Source: Hemibagrus wyckioides (taxonomy: Eukaryota; Chordata; Actinopteri; Siluriformes; Bagridae). Taken from it: 64,000 nucleotides of DNA. The notes under the pieces are model-generated. The model was not told where the DNA came from, searched no databases, and saw only the letters and a list, made by a program, of their open reading frames with translations. Positions 11,305 through 23,003 of the stretch are shown one piece after another (position 1 is the first letter of the stretch; the number at the start of each line of letters is the position of its first letter). The stretch lies in the NCBI RefSeq assembly GCF_019097595.1, contig NC_080723.1, positions 17,167,511 through 17,231,510 of the forward strand, read 5' to 3'. Position numbers and translations under genes: made by a program.

Positions 11305-11345
11305 ATTATGTAAACATTGTGTAAACAGTAGTGGTACATAAGGGT
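10744..11345 (-). repeat. dispersed repeat G with four degenerate tandem units
   Basis: After a 'gagtttattgtcatatgaac' start, the words 'gcaatttaaacattac', 'gtacagaagtggtcc' and 'catgacgttgtccag' recur in order at about 10968, 11082, 11199 and 11302. The units are roughly 110 bp apart and are separated by GA (11009-11050) and GT (11168-11198, 11262-11303) runs. The minus frames across it encode only SLSL/THTH runs and are artefacts. Confidence 0.7.
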
Positions 11346-12857
11346 ATTGGATAAGAGTTGGTTGTCTGTTTGTGAAAACTGCCAAATGCAATAGAAACTT
11401 TCTGCTTACTGATTCAGATTTAGTGCACATTCTGTTCATATCTGCATTTGTATCTGTTTGGAGCAAATTATATGTTCATTTCAGATAATGTATTCGTATT
11501 TGGAGGCATCTTTAATGTGCACATAATCTGAGATGATATAATGCACACACACACACACACACACACGTTACTTGTACACAAAAGAGTAATCATGCACTTT
11601 TACATTCCGTCAGAGAACTATTTTCTTTCCTCATTACTGCTTGTACATCCTACATTCTTACCCGGTGTCTAAACCCCTCTAAGCCTTCAGCAGCAGAATC
11701 ACACAAGATATCAACACTCACCTTTTTTATCTTCTACCCAAATTGAGCCATGTTGATCATGTTGAGAAATATCCATATAATTATACTTGTATTTTCTTTA
11801 CATAACCCCATATGTCCTTCTATTTATTGACACAGAGAAGGCATCTATGAGCTAAACAGCTTAGCAAAGCTAATAATGCATTTCTTTAACCTTTACTGCT
11901 TCCTCAACAGTTCACCAATACAACATTCAGTCGTAAATCCTTTATCCTCTGTGTTTGTCTCTCTGGCAATTTCTAACATGTCAGTAAAAGTCAAAGACAA
12001 TGTCTGACACTGTGATGAGATGAGATTGAATATCCAAGGGCCAGACCAGGAGTCTCGTACAAAATAACACTTTATTTGTTTTGTTTTTACTAACAAGGAA
12101 TCAAAATGGTTTCACTTTATTTTGCACTATCGTATACACCAGTGTCTGTGACTCGCTATCTCTCTCTCTGTTTTTGTAGAACCGTTGTGAACTTTCACCA
12201 TTCGAGTGGAATAATAAACAGAAAGGCATGATGTCTCGCCCTCTCTGGAGGCTGTAAAACATACGGATTGTCCATACAGAGGGGGTCAGTCAGAGGACAA
12301 ATGCTAATTAAGCTCATATGGGTCACATGGGAACTGATGTTTGTGATGGTTGAAACACAAATGTTTGCACACTAAGCTGCAACACCAGAATGGGAATATT
12401 GAATTTCTAATTCATATGAAAGTTTCAATATTGACCTCCTACAACTGTTTAGCTAAGACCCCTGCGCGTTACATGAAATACTGTGCAATTCACGTTGTGT
12501 CTCTGTACTCCATTTTGACCCTTTGCTTCTTTTTATGCGCGCATTAATGTCTCCTTGAAATGAATATTTGGGCATCAGTCTGGACTGATGTGTGAACAAC
12601 GTGTGTCTATCCATCACGGGCTAGCTGATGACTTCTTTGCTGCAGCAGTGCAGGATTTATCTTTCCATTTTTCACTTCATCTTGTTATTCACCTTTCGCA
12701 AAGAGAAATCCAAGACAGATTTATGTGTACCTATTAAGACTTCTTAGATTTTTACTTTCTTAAACCCTCCTGTGCTTACATTCTCATAACTTCTTAGCCT
12801 TTTGACTAAGTTCACATTGTGTTCTTTAGTGTGGCCTTGAGAAGGTAACAGTTTTGG
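11346..12857. other. non-coding stretch
   Basis: Contains a CA microsatellite at 11543-11566. No exon was recognised; the 60-90 codon frames here have no domain. Confidence 0.4.
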
Positions 12858-13068
12858 GGTGGTGGTAACTCAAGTAGTTAAGGGTTCTGACTTGTGGATC
12901 GGAAGATCAGGGTTCAAGCTGCCACCACTGGGCCCGCAAATCCCCCTGATCCAGGGGCACTGCATCATGACTGACCCTGCACTCTGACCCCAAACCTTCA
13001 AGGATAGGATTTGCGAAGAATGAATTTCAATGTGCAGTAATGTATATGTAACAAATAAAGGCTACTTA
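12858..13068 (+). mobile_element. SINE type A, plus copy
   Basis: Head ggtggtaactcaagtagtta with box-B-like gatcagggttcaagc, then 'tgccaccactgggccc', 'catgactgaccctgcactct' and the L2-like tail 'tgtatatgtaacaaataaag gc'. Part of the shared body after the head is deleted. Confidence 0.8.
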
Positions 13069-13077
13069 ACTTATTTA

Positions 13078-13121
13078 AAGCATTTAACAGCTTTCCTTAT
13101 TCAGAGTGACTTATACAATTG
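13078..13121 (-). mobile_element. SINE type B tail fragment, minus
   Basis: The plus strand reads catttaacagctttccttat tcagagtgacttatacaatt, a decayed version of the tail whose clean form is catttggcagatgcccttat ccagagcgacttac (43330s). It abuts the 3' end of the type A SINE. Confidence 0.6.
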
Positions 13122-13769
13122 TGTTAAAGTCTCCTCCATCAGAAACATATCCTCATGCTAGTATAAAAATCAGCTAATCAATATACATTCCAGCTACAAA
13201 CTGTTGGATTGTTCTGAACTTTGTGGAACCATTTCTAACTGTCTCAATGGAAAAGTTTTGGTGCTGACTTCTTTCTAGACCAAAATGTAGACTCACACAG
13301 GCTACAGTGACAATAATGTTAAGTGATTATACAGAGTGAAACCTGCCCCCTAGATTTGTTCTCTATATCAGCTGATATTTTTAAGCCTGCTTTGCCAACA
13401 CATCTGTAACACCTAATTAAGTGTGATTGGGCTAATACAATTGAAAGTGAAGAAGGTTGATTAGTTCCTTGATCATCACTTGAGAAACCTGAAGAAGAGA
13501 GACTAGAACAAATGACACAAAATGACAGACAACAGAACCATTACTGGACCATTTGAAGGGTTCCAGCTGTTCAGTGTTCAACGTCAGGCGTTTGAATGAA
13601 ACAAGGAAGGAACCCAGACTTGAAACAATCATGAATGTGGCTCAGTCATGAAACTGCCTTACAGTGTGTGTAATAGTTTTTATGATGCAGATAAGACCTT
13701 GAGGGATAACACATTACTCAAACCTTCTAGATTTGTTGTCAAGATGTTGTTGATATTAGATTTTAGCTT
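13122..13769. other. non-coding stretch, nothing recognised
   Basis: No repeat or exon recognised. Confidence 0.4.
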
Positions 13770-14160
13770 CCCATTTAAAATCTGTCACCGAGTTAGTATG
13801 AGCTAGTCCAGTAATAAAGTGCAGTTCGATGTATTAGTACTTATTAAAGTGCTTAGTGAAGATCTGGATCTTTAGTCTTTATTTAGAGACTGACAGCTGA
13901 TCAGAGAGATGAAGGAGTTCATTCCACCACCAGGGTATTAGGACAGAGAAGAGTCTTGATGGATGTCGTTCTTGTATCATAATGGGTCAAGGATGCTGCA
14001 TACAGAAAGGACTAAGTTGGTAGCTGGTAAGTTTTTTGGCTTGAATTAGTTGGCATCTACAGAAGGTCAGAGGAGGGATTGAAGCACTGGGCTGAGCTTG
14101 TGGGAGGTTAGTTAAGTAAAGGAAGAATATTGTGGACATTAAAGGGGCTATCAGACTGGC
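13770..14160 (+). repeat. possible dispersed repeat
   Basis: Text such as 'ttagtctttatttagagact', 'gttcattccaccaccagg' and 'acagagaagagtcttgatg' is of a kind I associate with a common fish interspersed repeat. No second copy in the window, so this rests on memory. Confidence 0.4.
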
Positions 14161-15950
14161 AGTTCTCAAAACAGAGCAGAGTTCTCATGAAAAATTGGTA
14201 ATGTGAAAGCTATCATGTGGACCAGAAAGTGCACCATGGTACCAAACCTGAGGCTACCTGTAGCAGGTGGTGTGAGTTCAGTTGCACTGGATCTGAAACC
14301 TGACCATTGTTGTGGTGCTCCAGGAACAATCAGCTTCGGATTTGGACTCACACAGGAAATATGGGCAGCATGAAAGCACTAGAGAGTCTACATATGCAGC
14401 AGCAGGACAGGACATACCCTGCACCCTGGAAAACATATTCTGCTTTAAACATACTTATAATGAGTGTTAAGTGTGTACCTCTTCCTACCTAATTTCTAGC
14501 CTACCTGTTTTGTTACCTCCATTTTTTCTCTCTGGTTTTGACCTTGTTTCAGGTTTATGCTAGTTTATGCTAGTGGATTTTTCCACTCATATCCTAGAGT
14601 TTTATATTTTTGCCTCTAGCCACTGATTACTGTACTTCTGTGTGCAAGAACAAAAGACTCTCCACCTGTGTCTTGTTACCTCTGTTGCATCTTCTCTTAC
14701 ATCTGTTTGTTTTTCCAGTTTGAGTCTCATTCAAATACAGAAAATCAATGCATAATTATCTGAAAATAAACACTTGAACACTTCTAAGCTCAGTGTGAAT
14801 AAAAAAGAGTAGAATAAACAACTGGCAATCACAGCCTTCTGAGGAATAAAGCTGTCAGACTGCCTCTCAGAGTCACTTTAGAAGTTGTAATTACGACTAG
14901 GATCACATTCAGCTGCTTATGTCTGACAGAACCAACGAAAAACTATGCACTATAGTGCTGTTTGACAGGATCATTGGCTACTTCACACTGATGACATTGA
15001 AGCTACAATTATGTTAAGAAAACTACATAGATCTATTCCTTTTTTGTTTGTTTATCCTGTTTTTTTTTCAAAAAAAAAAAAACCTTTCCATTTACTGCAG
15101 TGATTCACAGCAGATTGGAGAGTCCAGAAGACACTTCTAGTCTTCAGCTGTCCAGGTTTGGCGAGTCTGTTCTCTCTATAGCCTCGGAATTCCTGTTCTT
15201 CGCTGACAGAAGTAGAACTGTCATGATTGTGCAGCTTGTACAATGGTCACATATGGTCTTTATTTGCTGTCACACTGTCACTGTCATGTTTTTTATTGAG
15301 CTTTGTAATTACAGCTGGACCTGCCATCAGGAACTGTCCCCATCCTCCATGTTTCCCTGACACAACTGGACGTGAGGGTGAAGTGAGCTGTCACACCGTA
15401 AGCATGTGAAATACGTATCTGGTGTTTATTGGACGAACAGTCTCTATGTGCCATTGAGGATCAGAGTGCCTGATGTCTTTGATATCAGGTACAGACTTTC
15501 AAGCCAAATAGCATTTTATTTGCATTCCCTTTGTGCTTATCTTTGTAGCCTTTCATAGTCTTGCAATTGTTCGTCCCTGACATGGCCAATATTCCAGCTT
15601 CTAGTTTTGTAAAGGTCAGTGCTGATTTGTTTAAGAGTTGTGCTTTTTCTGGCTCTAATGGTGTCTTTGCATCTGCAGGAATTCCTGTTACTGTTTCCTG
15701 TTGATATCATTGCTCCTGTCCTTAATTTCAAAGAATCTCTTGTTTCCCATTTTCTATTGACTTTTCGTTCCAATATCTTCCTTTGCTACTTTATCTATGG
15801 GTAGTTCCTACTGTTTCTCAGTTCGTGTCCATAAATTGGTCTTTATTCTAATATTACCGCTGTCCCTGACCCTGATCCATCTTTGTGAACATTTCCCTTA
15901 GGTATTTTTATTGTATTCCAACCTGGACTATGTTTCACCATTGTGTCTGC
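14161..15950. other. non-coding stretch, no gene seen
   Basis: Several 60-90 codon frames overlap on both strands at 14166-14492 and 15052-15804 without recognisable domains. A small direct repeat (gtttatgctagtttatgcta) sits near 14552-14571 and an A-run at 15069-15082. Confidence 0.35.
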
Positions 15951-15953
15951 CTA

Positions 15954-16007
15954 TAGTAGTGGCAACAGCAGCAGCAACAGTAGTACTAGCAGTAGTAGAA
16001 GTAGTTA

Positions 16008-16040
<33 letters not shown>

Positions 16041-16859
16041 CATTAGTGGCTGTAGCAGTAGTAGCAGTAGTAGTAGTAGTAGAAGTAGTAGTAGTAGTAA
16101 TAGCAGTAGTGGTAGTAGCAGTAGTAGTACTAGTAACGGTAGTAGCAGTGGTAGCAGTAATAGCAGTAGTAGTAGCAGCAGGCGGTTGGTGCCGGTGGTA
16201 GTAGTGGTAGCGGTGGTGGCGGTGGTGGTGGTGGTGGCGGTAATGGCGGTGGTGGTGGTGGTGGTGGTGGTGGCGGTGGTGGCGGTGGTGGTGGTGGCGA
16301 AGCGGTGGTGCCGGTGGTGGTGGTGGCGGTGGTGGTGGTGGTGGTGGTGGTGGTGGCGGTGGTAGCGGTGGTGGCGGTGATAGCGGTAATGGTGGTGGTT
16401 GTGGCGGTGGTGGTGGTGGTGGCAATGGTGGTGGTGGTGGTGGCGGTGGTGGTGGCGTGGTGGTGGTGGTGGTGGTGGCGGTGGCGGTGGTGCTGGTGGT
16501 GGTGGCGGTGGTGGTGGTGGTAGCGATTGGTGGCGGTGGTGGCGGTAATGGCGGTAATGGTGGTGGTTGGCGGCGGTGGTGGTGGTGGCGGTGGTGGCGG
16601 TGGTGGTGGTGGCGGTGTGGCGGTGGTGGTGGTGGTGGTGGCGGTGGTGGTGGTGGTGGCGGTGGTGGCGGTGGTGGTGGTGGTGGTGGTGGTGGTGGTG
16701 GTGGTAGCGGTGGTGGTGGTGGTGGTGGTGGTGGTGGTGGCGGTGGTGGTGGTGGTGGCGGTGGTGGTGGTGGTGGTGGTGGTGGTAGTGGTAGTGGCAG
16801 TGGTAGGTGGTGGTGGTGGTGTGGTGGTAGGCGGTGGTAGTAGTAGTAGCAGTAGTAGC

Positions 16860-16893
<34 letters not shown>

Positions 16894-17095
16894 ACGGTAG
16901 TAGCAGTAGTAGTAGTAGCAGTAGTAGTAGTAGTACCAACAGCAGCATTAGTAGTAGTGGTAGTGGTAGCAGAAGTAGAAATAATAGTAGCAGTAGCAGT
17001 AGTAATAACAGTAGTAGTACCATAGTAGCATTCAAATTAGAAGTAGTAGTACTAGTAACAGAAGTTGTAGCAGTAGTAGTATTTCTAGTAACTAT
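15954..17095 (+). repeat. AGT/GGT trinucleotide array, 1.1 kb
   Basis: Three zones are visible: an AGT-rich left flank (about 15955-16185), a GGT-rich core with periodic GCG interruptions (about 16186-16836), and an AGT-rich right flank (about 16837-17030) that fades into degenerate text to 17095. The plus strand is strongly G-rich and poor in C. Every frame is either free of stops or broken only by TAG, so long open frames of up to 301 codons (P, T, L, V, G or S runs) appear on both strands; these are consequences of the repeat and not genes. The core could adopt G-quadruplex or other non-B structure; that is inference. Confidence 0.97.
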
Positions 17096-17984
17096 TATAA
17101 ATATTAAGCTTTGTTATTCAGGATATTGTTAGGAAAATGAATACATTAACCAGAAGACTACTAACTATTTTTATATATTCTTATTGACACATGAGAAATT
17201 GATTCATCTTTTAATGATGGTCTAATTTTTGTATATTTCATGAGAATTGTCACCATCCTGAGCCATAGCATCAATGATTTCTGTTTTCCAGACATATGGA
17301 CAGAATCACCATGTTTACATTCTCATCCGTTTTGTGGCCTGGAGACAGAATTGTGTAATTGTCCGGTAATTTTCTAGCTGTGTGATCAAATGAACATTTC
17401 ATGTGCAAACAATTATGTTCCTGTGATCTGCTCTTTGTTGACGATGTTCAAAAACGTGTCTTGGCAAAACGTATAGCACGCATTGGCGTGGATTTGTGAC
17501 TCAAGGACGGAGAGATGACAGGAAAAAATGTAAATAAGAAATAGCTAAATAAACTTGTTTGGAGTTCTAAACCAGTAAAAATTGTTTTAGAGTTTAATTT
17601 TATTTCCATACATTTTGAGCAAGAAACTCATTATGACCTTAATTCTCAGATAGGAGAATTCTTATTACATGCAGAATTCCTAGATATGAAAGTGCCTGTA
17701 AGAACACAAACTATACTGGACTGTACTGGACAGGTACTCTAATCGCAGTGTTAAAATACTAAGTGATTATTCAAGATTAGATCCAGTCCCTGATGAAGAT
17801 ATAAGTTCTTTAATTCTTTCTGATTTAAGGTAAAGCAAGTGTATAAATTTATTTATAAGGCAATGATCCTGATGATCCTAATCCTAAGAATGTTTTATTT
17901 ACCGTATTAAGCATTATGTTGCTTTCCAATCCTCCAGATGTCCTGGTTTGGTTACTGTCTGTGTCGTGTTACTGTATACATGTT
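17096..17984. other. non-coding stretch, nothing recognised
   Basis: No exon, repeat family or RNA gene identified. Confidence 0.4.
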
Positions 17985-18178
17985 CTCTATGAATCTTCAG
18001 GGGTTCCCTCTGGGCCTCTGCTTCCCTTCCAAAAAGATGCAATGTACTGTAGAATGATCGGCTACACTAATTGGCCCTAGGTGTGAATGAATGTGTGGAC
18101 TGGCAAGCTGCTTTGAGACAATGTCCATTGTTAAAAGCGCGATACAAATAATATTGAATTGAATTGAATATTTGTGTG
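17985..18178 (+). repeat. teleost repeat tail with GAATT end
   Basis: Contains 'atgttctctatgaatcttca', 'ctctgggcctctgcttccct', 'aattggccctaggtgtgaat', 'gctgctttgagacaatgtcc' and ends in attgaattgaattgaat. The first half resembles the high-copy repeat core; the last part resembles a LINE-type 3' end with a short tandem tail. Confidence 0.65.
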
Positions 18179-18859
18179 TAATGCATCACCCTATTAACTG
18201 ACCATCCATTCATACCTTGGTATCTTGACTGTAAATAACATATCACTTTTTGTACATATAGTATGGTTTTATTTACAGCCTCTTCATTGGTAGAATTTAA
18301 TTCAAGGTTTGAGAAGTTGAAACTTTATTCCATTGCTAGCTGATGGTCGTATTTGTTCAATTAAATCATAAAAATTGCAAGACACATTGCCTAAAAAGTT
18401 ACAGGTTTTAGAAAAGAGTTAACACTCATCTCTTCTCTTGCGGCTCCATTTTAATAACAATCCAACTGCATCATTCTTGCAAAACAAATCTATTCAAATT
18501 CTAGTTCATTTATTTATAATAATTATACATTTTAAAAATGGTCGCTTATCTCTACTTTATATATCTGTATCTTTTGTGTTGTCGTACTATTTCTGTCATT
18601 CTTGCTACACAAATGCATTACAGTGATAACTCAGCAGCCTCAATAAACATAATTGTCATCTTTTGTGTTTTTAAGCCTAAAGGCGTAAGATTAATGAGTT
18701 TCATTCGGCCACACATTTTCGTCGGAGCCATTGATTGTGGAATTCTGTAATAAGTGTCCTTTACAGTTATATGTACAGTAATTTACACGTTTTATTTTTT
18801 GTCAAAGCTTGAGTAATTAAATAAAATCCAGTTCCAGTAACACCTAAAGCATGCAGGAG
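18179..18859. other. non-coding stretch, nothing recognised
   Basis: AT-rich; frames at 18438-18750 are short and have no domain. Confidence 0.4.
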
Positions 18860-19380
18860 GGCAAAGAGTGGGTGTGAGGGGTGTGTGGGGTCATTCACAA
18901 TGCTGTTGGTTTTGTGGATGCAGTGTGTGGTGTAAATATCCTAGATTGAGGGGAGAAAGACTATCCGCTGAAGGGTCTTGCGATCTGAGACGGTGCAATT
19001 CCCACACCAGGCAGTGATGCAGCTGCTCAGGATGCTCTCGATGGTCCCTCTGTAGAACATGGTCAGGATGGGGGGAGGGAGATGGGCATTCCTCGGCCTT
19101 CATAGGGAGTAGAGACACAGCTGGGCTTTCTTAATGATGGAGTTAGTGTTGAGTGACCAGATGAAGTTCTCCACCACATGAACATGAAGGAATGACAATC
19201 TCTATGGAGGATCCTCTGATGTTCAGTGGAGAATGGCTGCTCTGTGCTCTCCTAAAGTCAACAACCATCTCTTTAGTTTTGTCAATGTTTAGAGACACAC
19301 TGTTGGCTCCAGCCCAGGCTGTTAGCCGCTGCACCTCTTCTCTGTATGCTGACTCGTCGTTCTTGCCCTAGGAAGAGCAT
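18860..19380 (-). pseudogene. L2-like LINE reverse transcriptase, C-terminal remnant
   Basis: The minus strand at 19143-19334 reads 'WAGANSVSLNIDKTKEMVVD' followed by 'FRRAQSSHSPLNIRGSSIEI', the end of the palm/thumb region in L2/CR1-type non-LTR retrotransposons. Downstream pieces in other frames give '[20 protein letters not shown]' and '[20 protein letters not shown]', also typical of these LINEs. The switches of frame show it is broken. The element is 5'-truncated, as is usual, and no clear 3' tail was found beyond about 18860. Confidence 0.85.
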
Positions 19381-20870
19381 GAGTTTAAAGTACAAGGGGG
19401 AAAAATGCTTTAATGTTTCCAAAAAGATAAATTACATTCATATGTAGACTATGTCACATTTAAATTGGTTTTGGATATAATATAAAGTACATCTACAGCG
19501 AGGAGAGCGTCTGACATGATAGACACAGAGCTGTTATTGCTCTATAAACAGAAATACACACTTTTATTCATAGTCTTACACTTTTGTTGCAACATTGCAA
19601 TTTAAATAGAAAGCATCCACATTTGAACAAAAACACATCTATGACAAATTTTATCAACTATTTTATTTATTTTTATTTCTCAAAAGTTTGTCAAGTACTT
19701 CATTAAATTCATCTGAAGAGTGTGTGTTCATTAACAAGCAATTTGCCAAACCTTGCATAATTAAAGTCATATTTAAACGTGTTCGTAAATTAGTAAGTAA
19801 CCTGAATCATTTGTTATTCAATAAGAAATGAGTGAATACACTTTGAATAAAAGATTAGGCCAATATCATTATTATTATTATTCATTATCACTGTGTTTGG
19901 AATGTGCGCAGTTAGAGACAAGATGCGAAGTGAGTGAAGTGCTAAGTAGTCTCAGGCTTAAACGTTATGCCAATGAACCATTGACGGAACGTCTGATTTT
20001 TATGGCACACAAAATTGTAAACACTTCAGAAGTTTTGAAGTCGCCATCTGCAGGATTTCCAGAAGATGTGTGGAAGTCCAGCTGGAAACAAAGCTGTCAT
20101 GAAACTCTACTTCTCTCATGGAAAAAGGGAAGCCGTTGTGTGACAATGAGCACTTATGAGGGTCAGCTAAATGATGGATTTTCCAAATGATGCAAAGTTA
20201 TGGTACAGGCTCATTCATTTGATGACTTTCTTAACTGAGTGATCTGTGGTTGCACACAGATCTGTGTTTATACAGGCTTTACATTTTCACACCCCTAAAC
20301 ATGACGCTGAACAAAACGAACTGTGATTGGTTGCTTTTTCATGTCATTAAAATGCCTGCTTGGGCAGTCATTGGCCAATAAAAGCCGCGATGGAGTCCAG
20401 ACCTTCAGCCGCCAGTCAAACATCTATCAAAACTCATCTATGGAGAATCTTATCATCTATCAAAATACTAAAGAGAATCTAAGAATAAAGAAAGGCCAAG
20501 AAATGCCCAATACGAGTGACTAGACTTGGCGTAGAAATATAGACACAAGTGTGTATATAAGAGCACAGACTAATATGGAAATGGACCTACATTCACAGTA
20601 GCAAGCGACAAAGCAACAAAATGGCTGTTTATTTGACCAGTGATTAGCTCAAACGGTTCTGTTTTTTTATTTCACAATTCAGGACATACTAGCAAGTAGT
20701 TCTGATGTTCTGATTGACTCAATGGAGTAGAGTTATATTGTGTTTCATCTCATCCTGTTATATATGGCTTTTCATTAATTATGTATAGAGACATTAAGAA
20801 AAAGTTTTAAAGTTAGGAAGGAAGTAGAGGTGATCTTTGGTGTCTGTGGAGAGTGTTTATAGCTTGTTTA
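19381..20870. other. non-coding stretch, no gene seen
   Basis: A 120-codon plus frame at 19828-20190 has no recognised domain and a composition close to random. Words near 20038 (gaagtcgccatctgcagg) resemble the start of repeat D. No other repeat identified. Confidence 0.35.
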
Positions 20871-20874
20871 TATA

Positions 20875-20927
<53 letters not shown>
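20875..20927 (+). repeat. GA microsatellite
   Basis: About 53 bp of GA dinucleotides with AAAG interruptions at the 5' end. Confidence 0.97.
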
Positions 20928-20929
<2 letters not shown>

Positions 20930-21284
20930 TGGTTCAGAATCCTTCTGGCCATTGTGCAGGACTTGTATCTGTCTTTCCCAAGACAAATAGATACTGTTTT
21001 GGCCACAAAAGGAGGTCCTAACCCATACTAATAAATCCAGGTGTTTCAGTTTCATTCCAACCAGAACACACACTTCTGACAATACAGACCTTTCTACCTC
21101 TAGGGGTTTCCCAGTGATTTGGAGAGGAGAAAATGGACCCAGCCATCTTCAGATCGAAGACATCTAATAAAAACAGTTAGTGCCATGTCTTTACATTACT
21201 AATATACTATTTATTTGTTTATTTTATGTCATTTGAAATGGCTTAACTGTTAGCCCATTTGCTGCACACAGACATGGTTTGGGA

Positions 21285-21515
21285 TTTGATCATGGTTTGG
21301 GATTGCCCTGTGTGTGTGGAGGTTTCCCTGTGTTTTGATGGTTTCCTTTGAGTACTTTAATCTGATTTTAATCTGATTATCATCTCTCAATTTCTCGGTG
21401 TGTGAGTGTGTGTGATTGTGTCCTGTAATGTTCCCACCTTGTGCACACCTTAAGTCCCCTGCTTCCTGTGACAACGTGTAGGATAAGCAGTGCCGAAAAT
21501 GGATGGCTGGATGAA
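21285..21515 (+). repeat. teleost high-copy repeat, plus copy, degenerate
   Basis: Contains 'ccctgtgtgtgtggaggttt', 'gatggtttcctttgagtact', 'gcacaccttaagtcccctgc' and the closing 'ggataagcagtgccgaaaatggatgg', in the usual order of this family. The head is lost or degenerate. A further short 'catccatccatccattttct' lies at about 21581-21600. Confidence 0.7.
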
Positions 21516-22204
21516 ATTGACCAAGACACTGTCAAAAATATTTGTTTATTCGATGTTGACAATGTCTAGGTCTATTTCATCCATCCATCCATCCATTTTC
21601 TTATCATACGCAGGGAGCCCTATATATGGAGTTTTGCAAGAAATAAAGTTTATTTCCAGCTGCCTTAGTCAATCTGGCATCACTGGTGGTGTTGGGATTT
21701 GTCATACAGTTTGATTGTCATGTAAAAGGGTACAAATATTTATCCCACCCATAACCATAACCTTAACCATCATATCTTTTACCATATCTCAAGCAGCTGA
21801 GAATGTGAAATTGCAAAAGTGAGACCTCAGTTCAACAATATTCCTACTTCAATTCCAGCATATTCAGTCATGTTTTAAACTTGACCAGTTGCACAGCATT
21901 TATAACTTTAAACCAGGCCTCAACAACGAGATTGGATATTATTTTCTAGTAATTAAATAGTAAAGTTTTTCGTTTTTATTTAAAGCATCGTGTCACTCTG
22001 CCATATGGAGTTCATATAGAGAAATTGCTGTAATGTAGTTTCAGTAATATTATTACTAAAGACCTGTTTACAGTCAATAGCACTGAGCAGACCTTTGTTT
22101 ATATCACAGAATCCTGTGTTATAATGAGAGGAAATGACTCTGAAAGCTGTGGGTTTGTTTTCTCTCCAGAGTTGCTTTAGCCACGATTACTATTAGCATG
22201 AAGC

Positions 22205-22353
22205 AGATCTAAAATCAAGCAAGATATTCAGTATGCTCTAGCTCTAGAGCATACGCGTTAGCCTTGATACAGATCTAAAATCAAGCAAGATATTCATTCA
22301 AGCAAGTTATTCATTATGCTCTAGCTCTAGAGCATACACGTTAGCCTTGATAC
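22205..22353. repeat. tandem duplication carrying an 11-bp-arm palindrome
   Basis: Unit 1 (22205-22270) and unit 2 (22271-22353) both start agatctaaaatcaagcaaga and end cgttagccttgatac. Each contains tatgctctag-ct-ctagagcata (22232-22253 and 22315-22336), a near-perfect inverted repeat with a 2-base loop. Unit 2 has a further 17-base internal duplication (caagcaag.tattcatt). Confidence 0.92.
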
Positions 22354-22917
22354 ACTTCAGTGCAAGACTTAGAAAGAAAATATTGAATGTGCTTAAATTA
22401 GATTTTCATATGGAAAATGTCATGACATTAATAGTGCAACAATGAAAATGATATTTTATTGAATATGTGTGTTTGCGGACATATTTTGCCAGCATCTTGC
22501 ACTTATTATTTTCTTTCTTTGATCATGTCTTTCTGCTTTTGTGTCTCCTTCCTTTTTGACTAATTGATCCTTTTTCAGCTGTGTGAAAGCTCGGTATTTT
22601 CCTCGCTCGCATTTTAACCCCGTTTGAACATGTCTTCACGCCTTAAATAAGGCCTTGACTCATTAAAATGGTTTGACTACTTTAAGTCATTATACGTCTT
22701 AACGAGGCTCATTCTGATAAATTATTTAGACCATGTCATCTGGGATGCAAACTTTTGTGACTGATAAGGATAACTGCTTACCTAATTGCTGTCATTTTTT
22801 AAGCCCTTAGACTTGAAAATCGTGACGAAATAAGCTTTTCATTCAGATCATGTTTGAAATCAGAAACCAAGGGGTGTGTAAACATTTGCACTCAACTATA
22901 TACAGTATCATAACCTG
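22354..22917. other. candidate conserved non-coding block
   Basis: Repeat-poor sequence with balanced composition, including 'gactcattaaaatggtttga' and 'gataaattatttagaccatg'. Regulatory role is a guess that cross-species alignment would settle. Confidence 0.2.

Positions 22918-23003
<86 letters not shown>
22918..23003 (+). repeat. GATA microsatellite
   Basis: About 21 uninterrupted copies of the tetranucleotide. Its minus-strand translation (SIYL runs) is not a gene. Confidence 0.98.

Noticed and set aside
16130..17035. 301-codon open frame on the minus strand (L, T and P runs) and similar long frames on plus
   Set aside because: The repeat units ACC, ACT and CTA contain no stop in any minus frame, so openness is automatic. 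No complex sequence, domain or codon signal.
22918..23003. Regular short repeat that could be mistaken for a CRISPR array
   Set aside because: Units are 4 bp without spacers; it is a GATA microsatellite in a eukaryotic genome.
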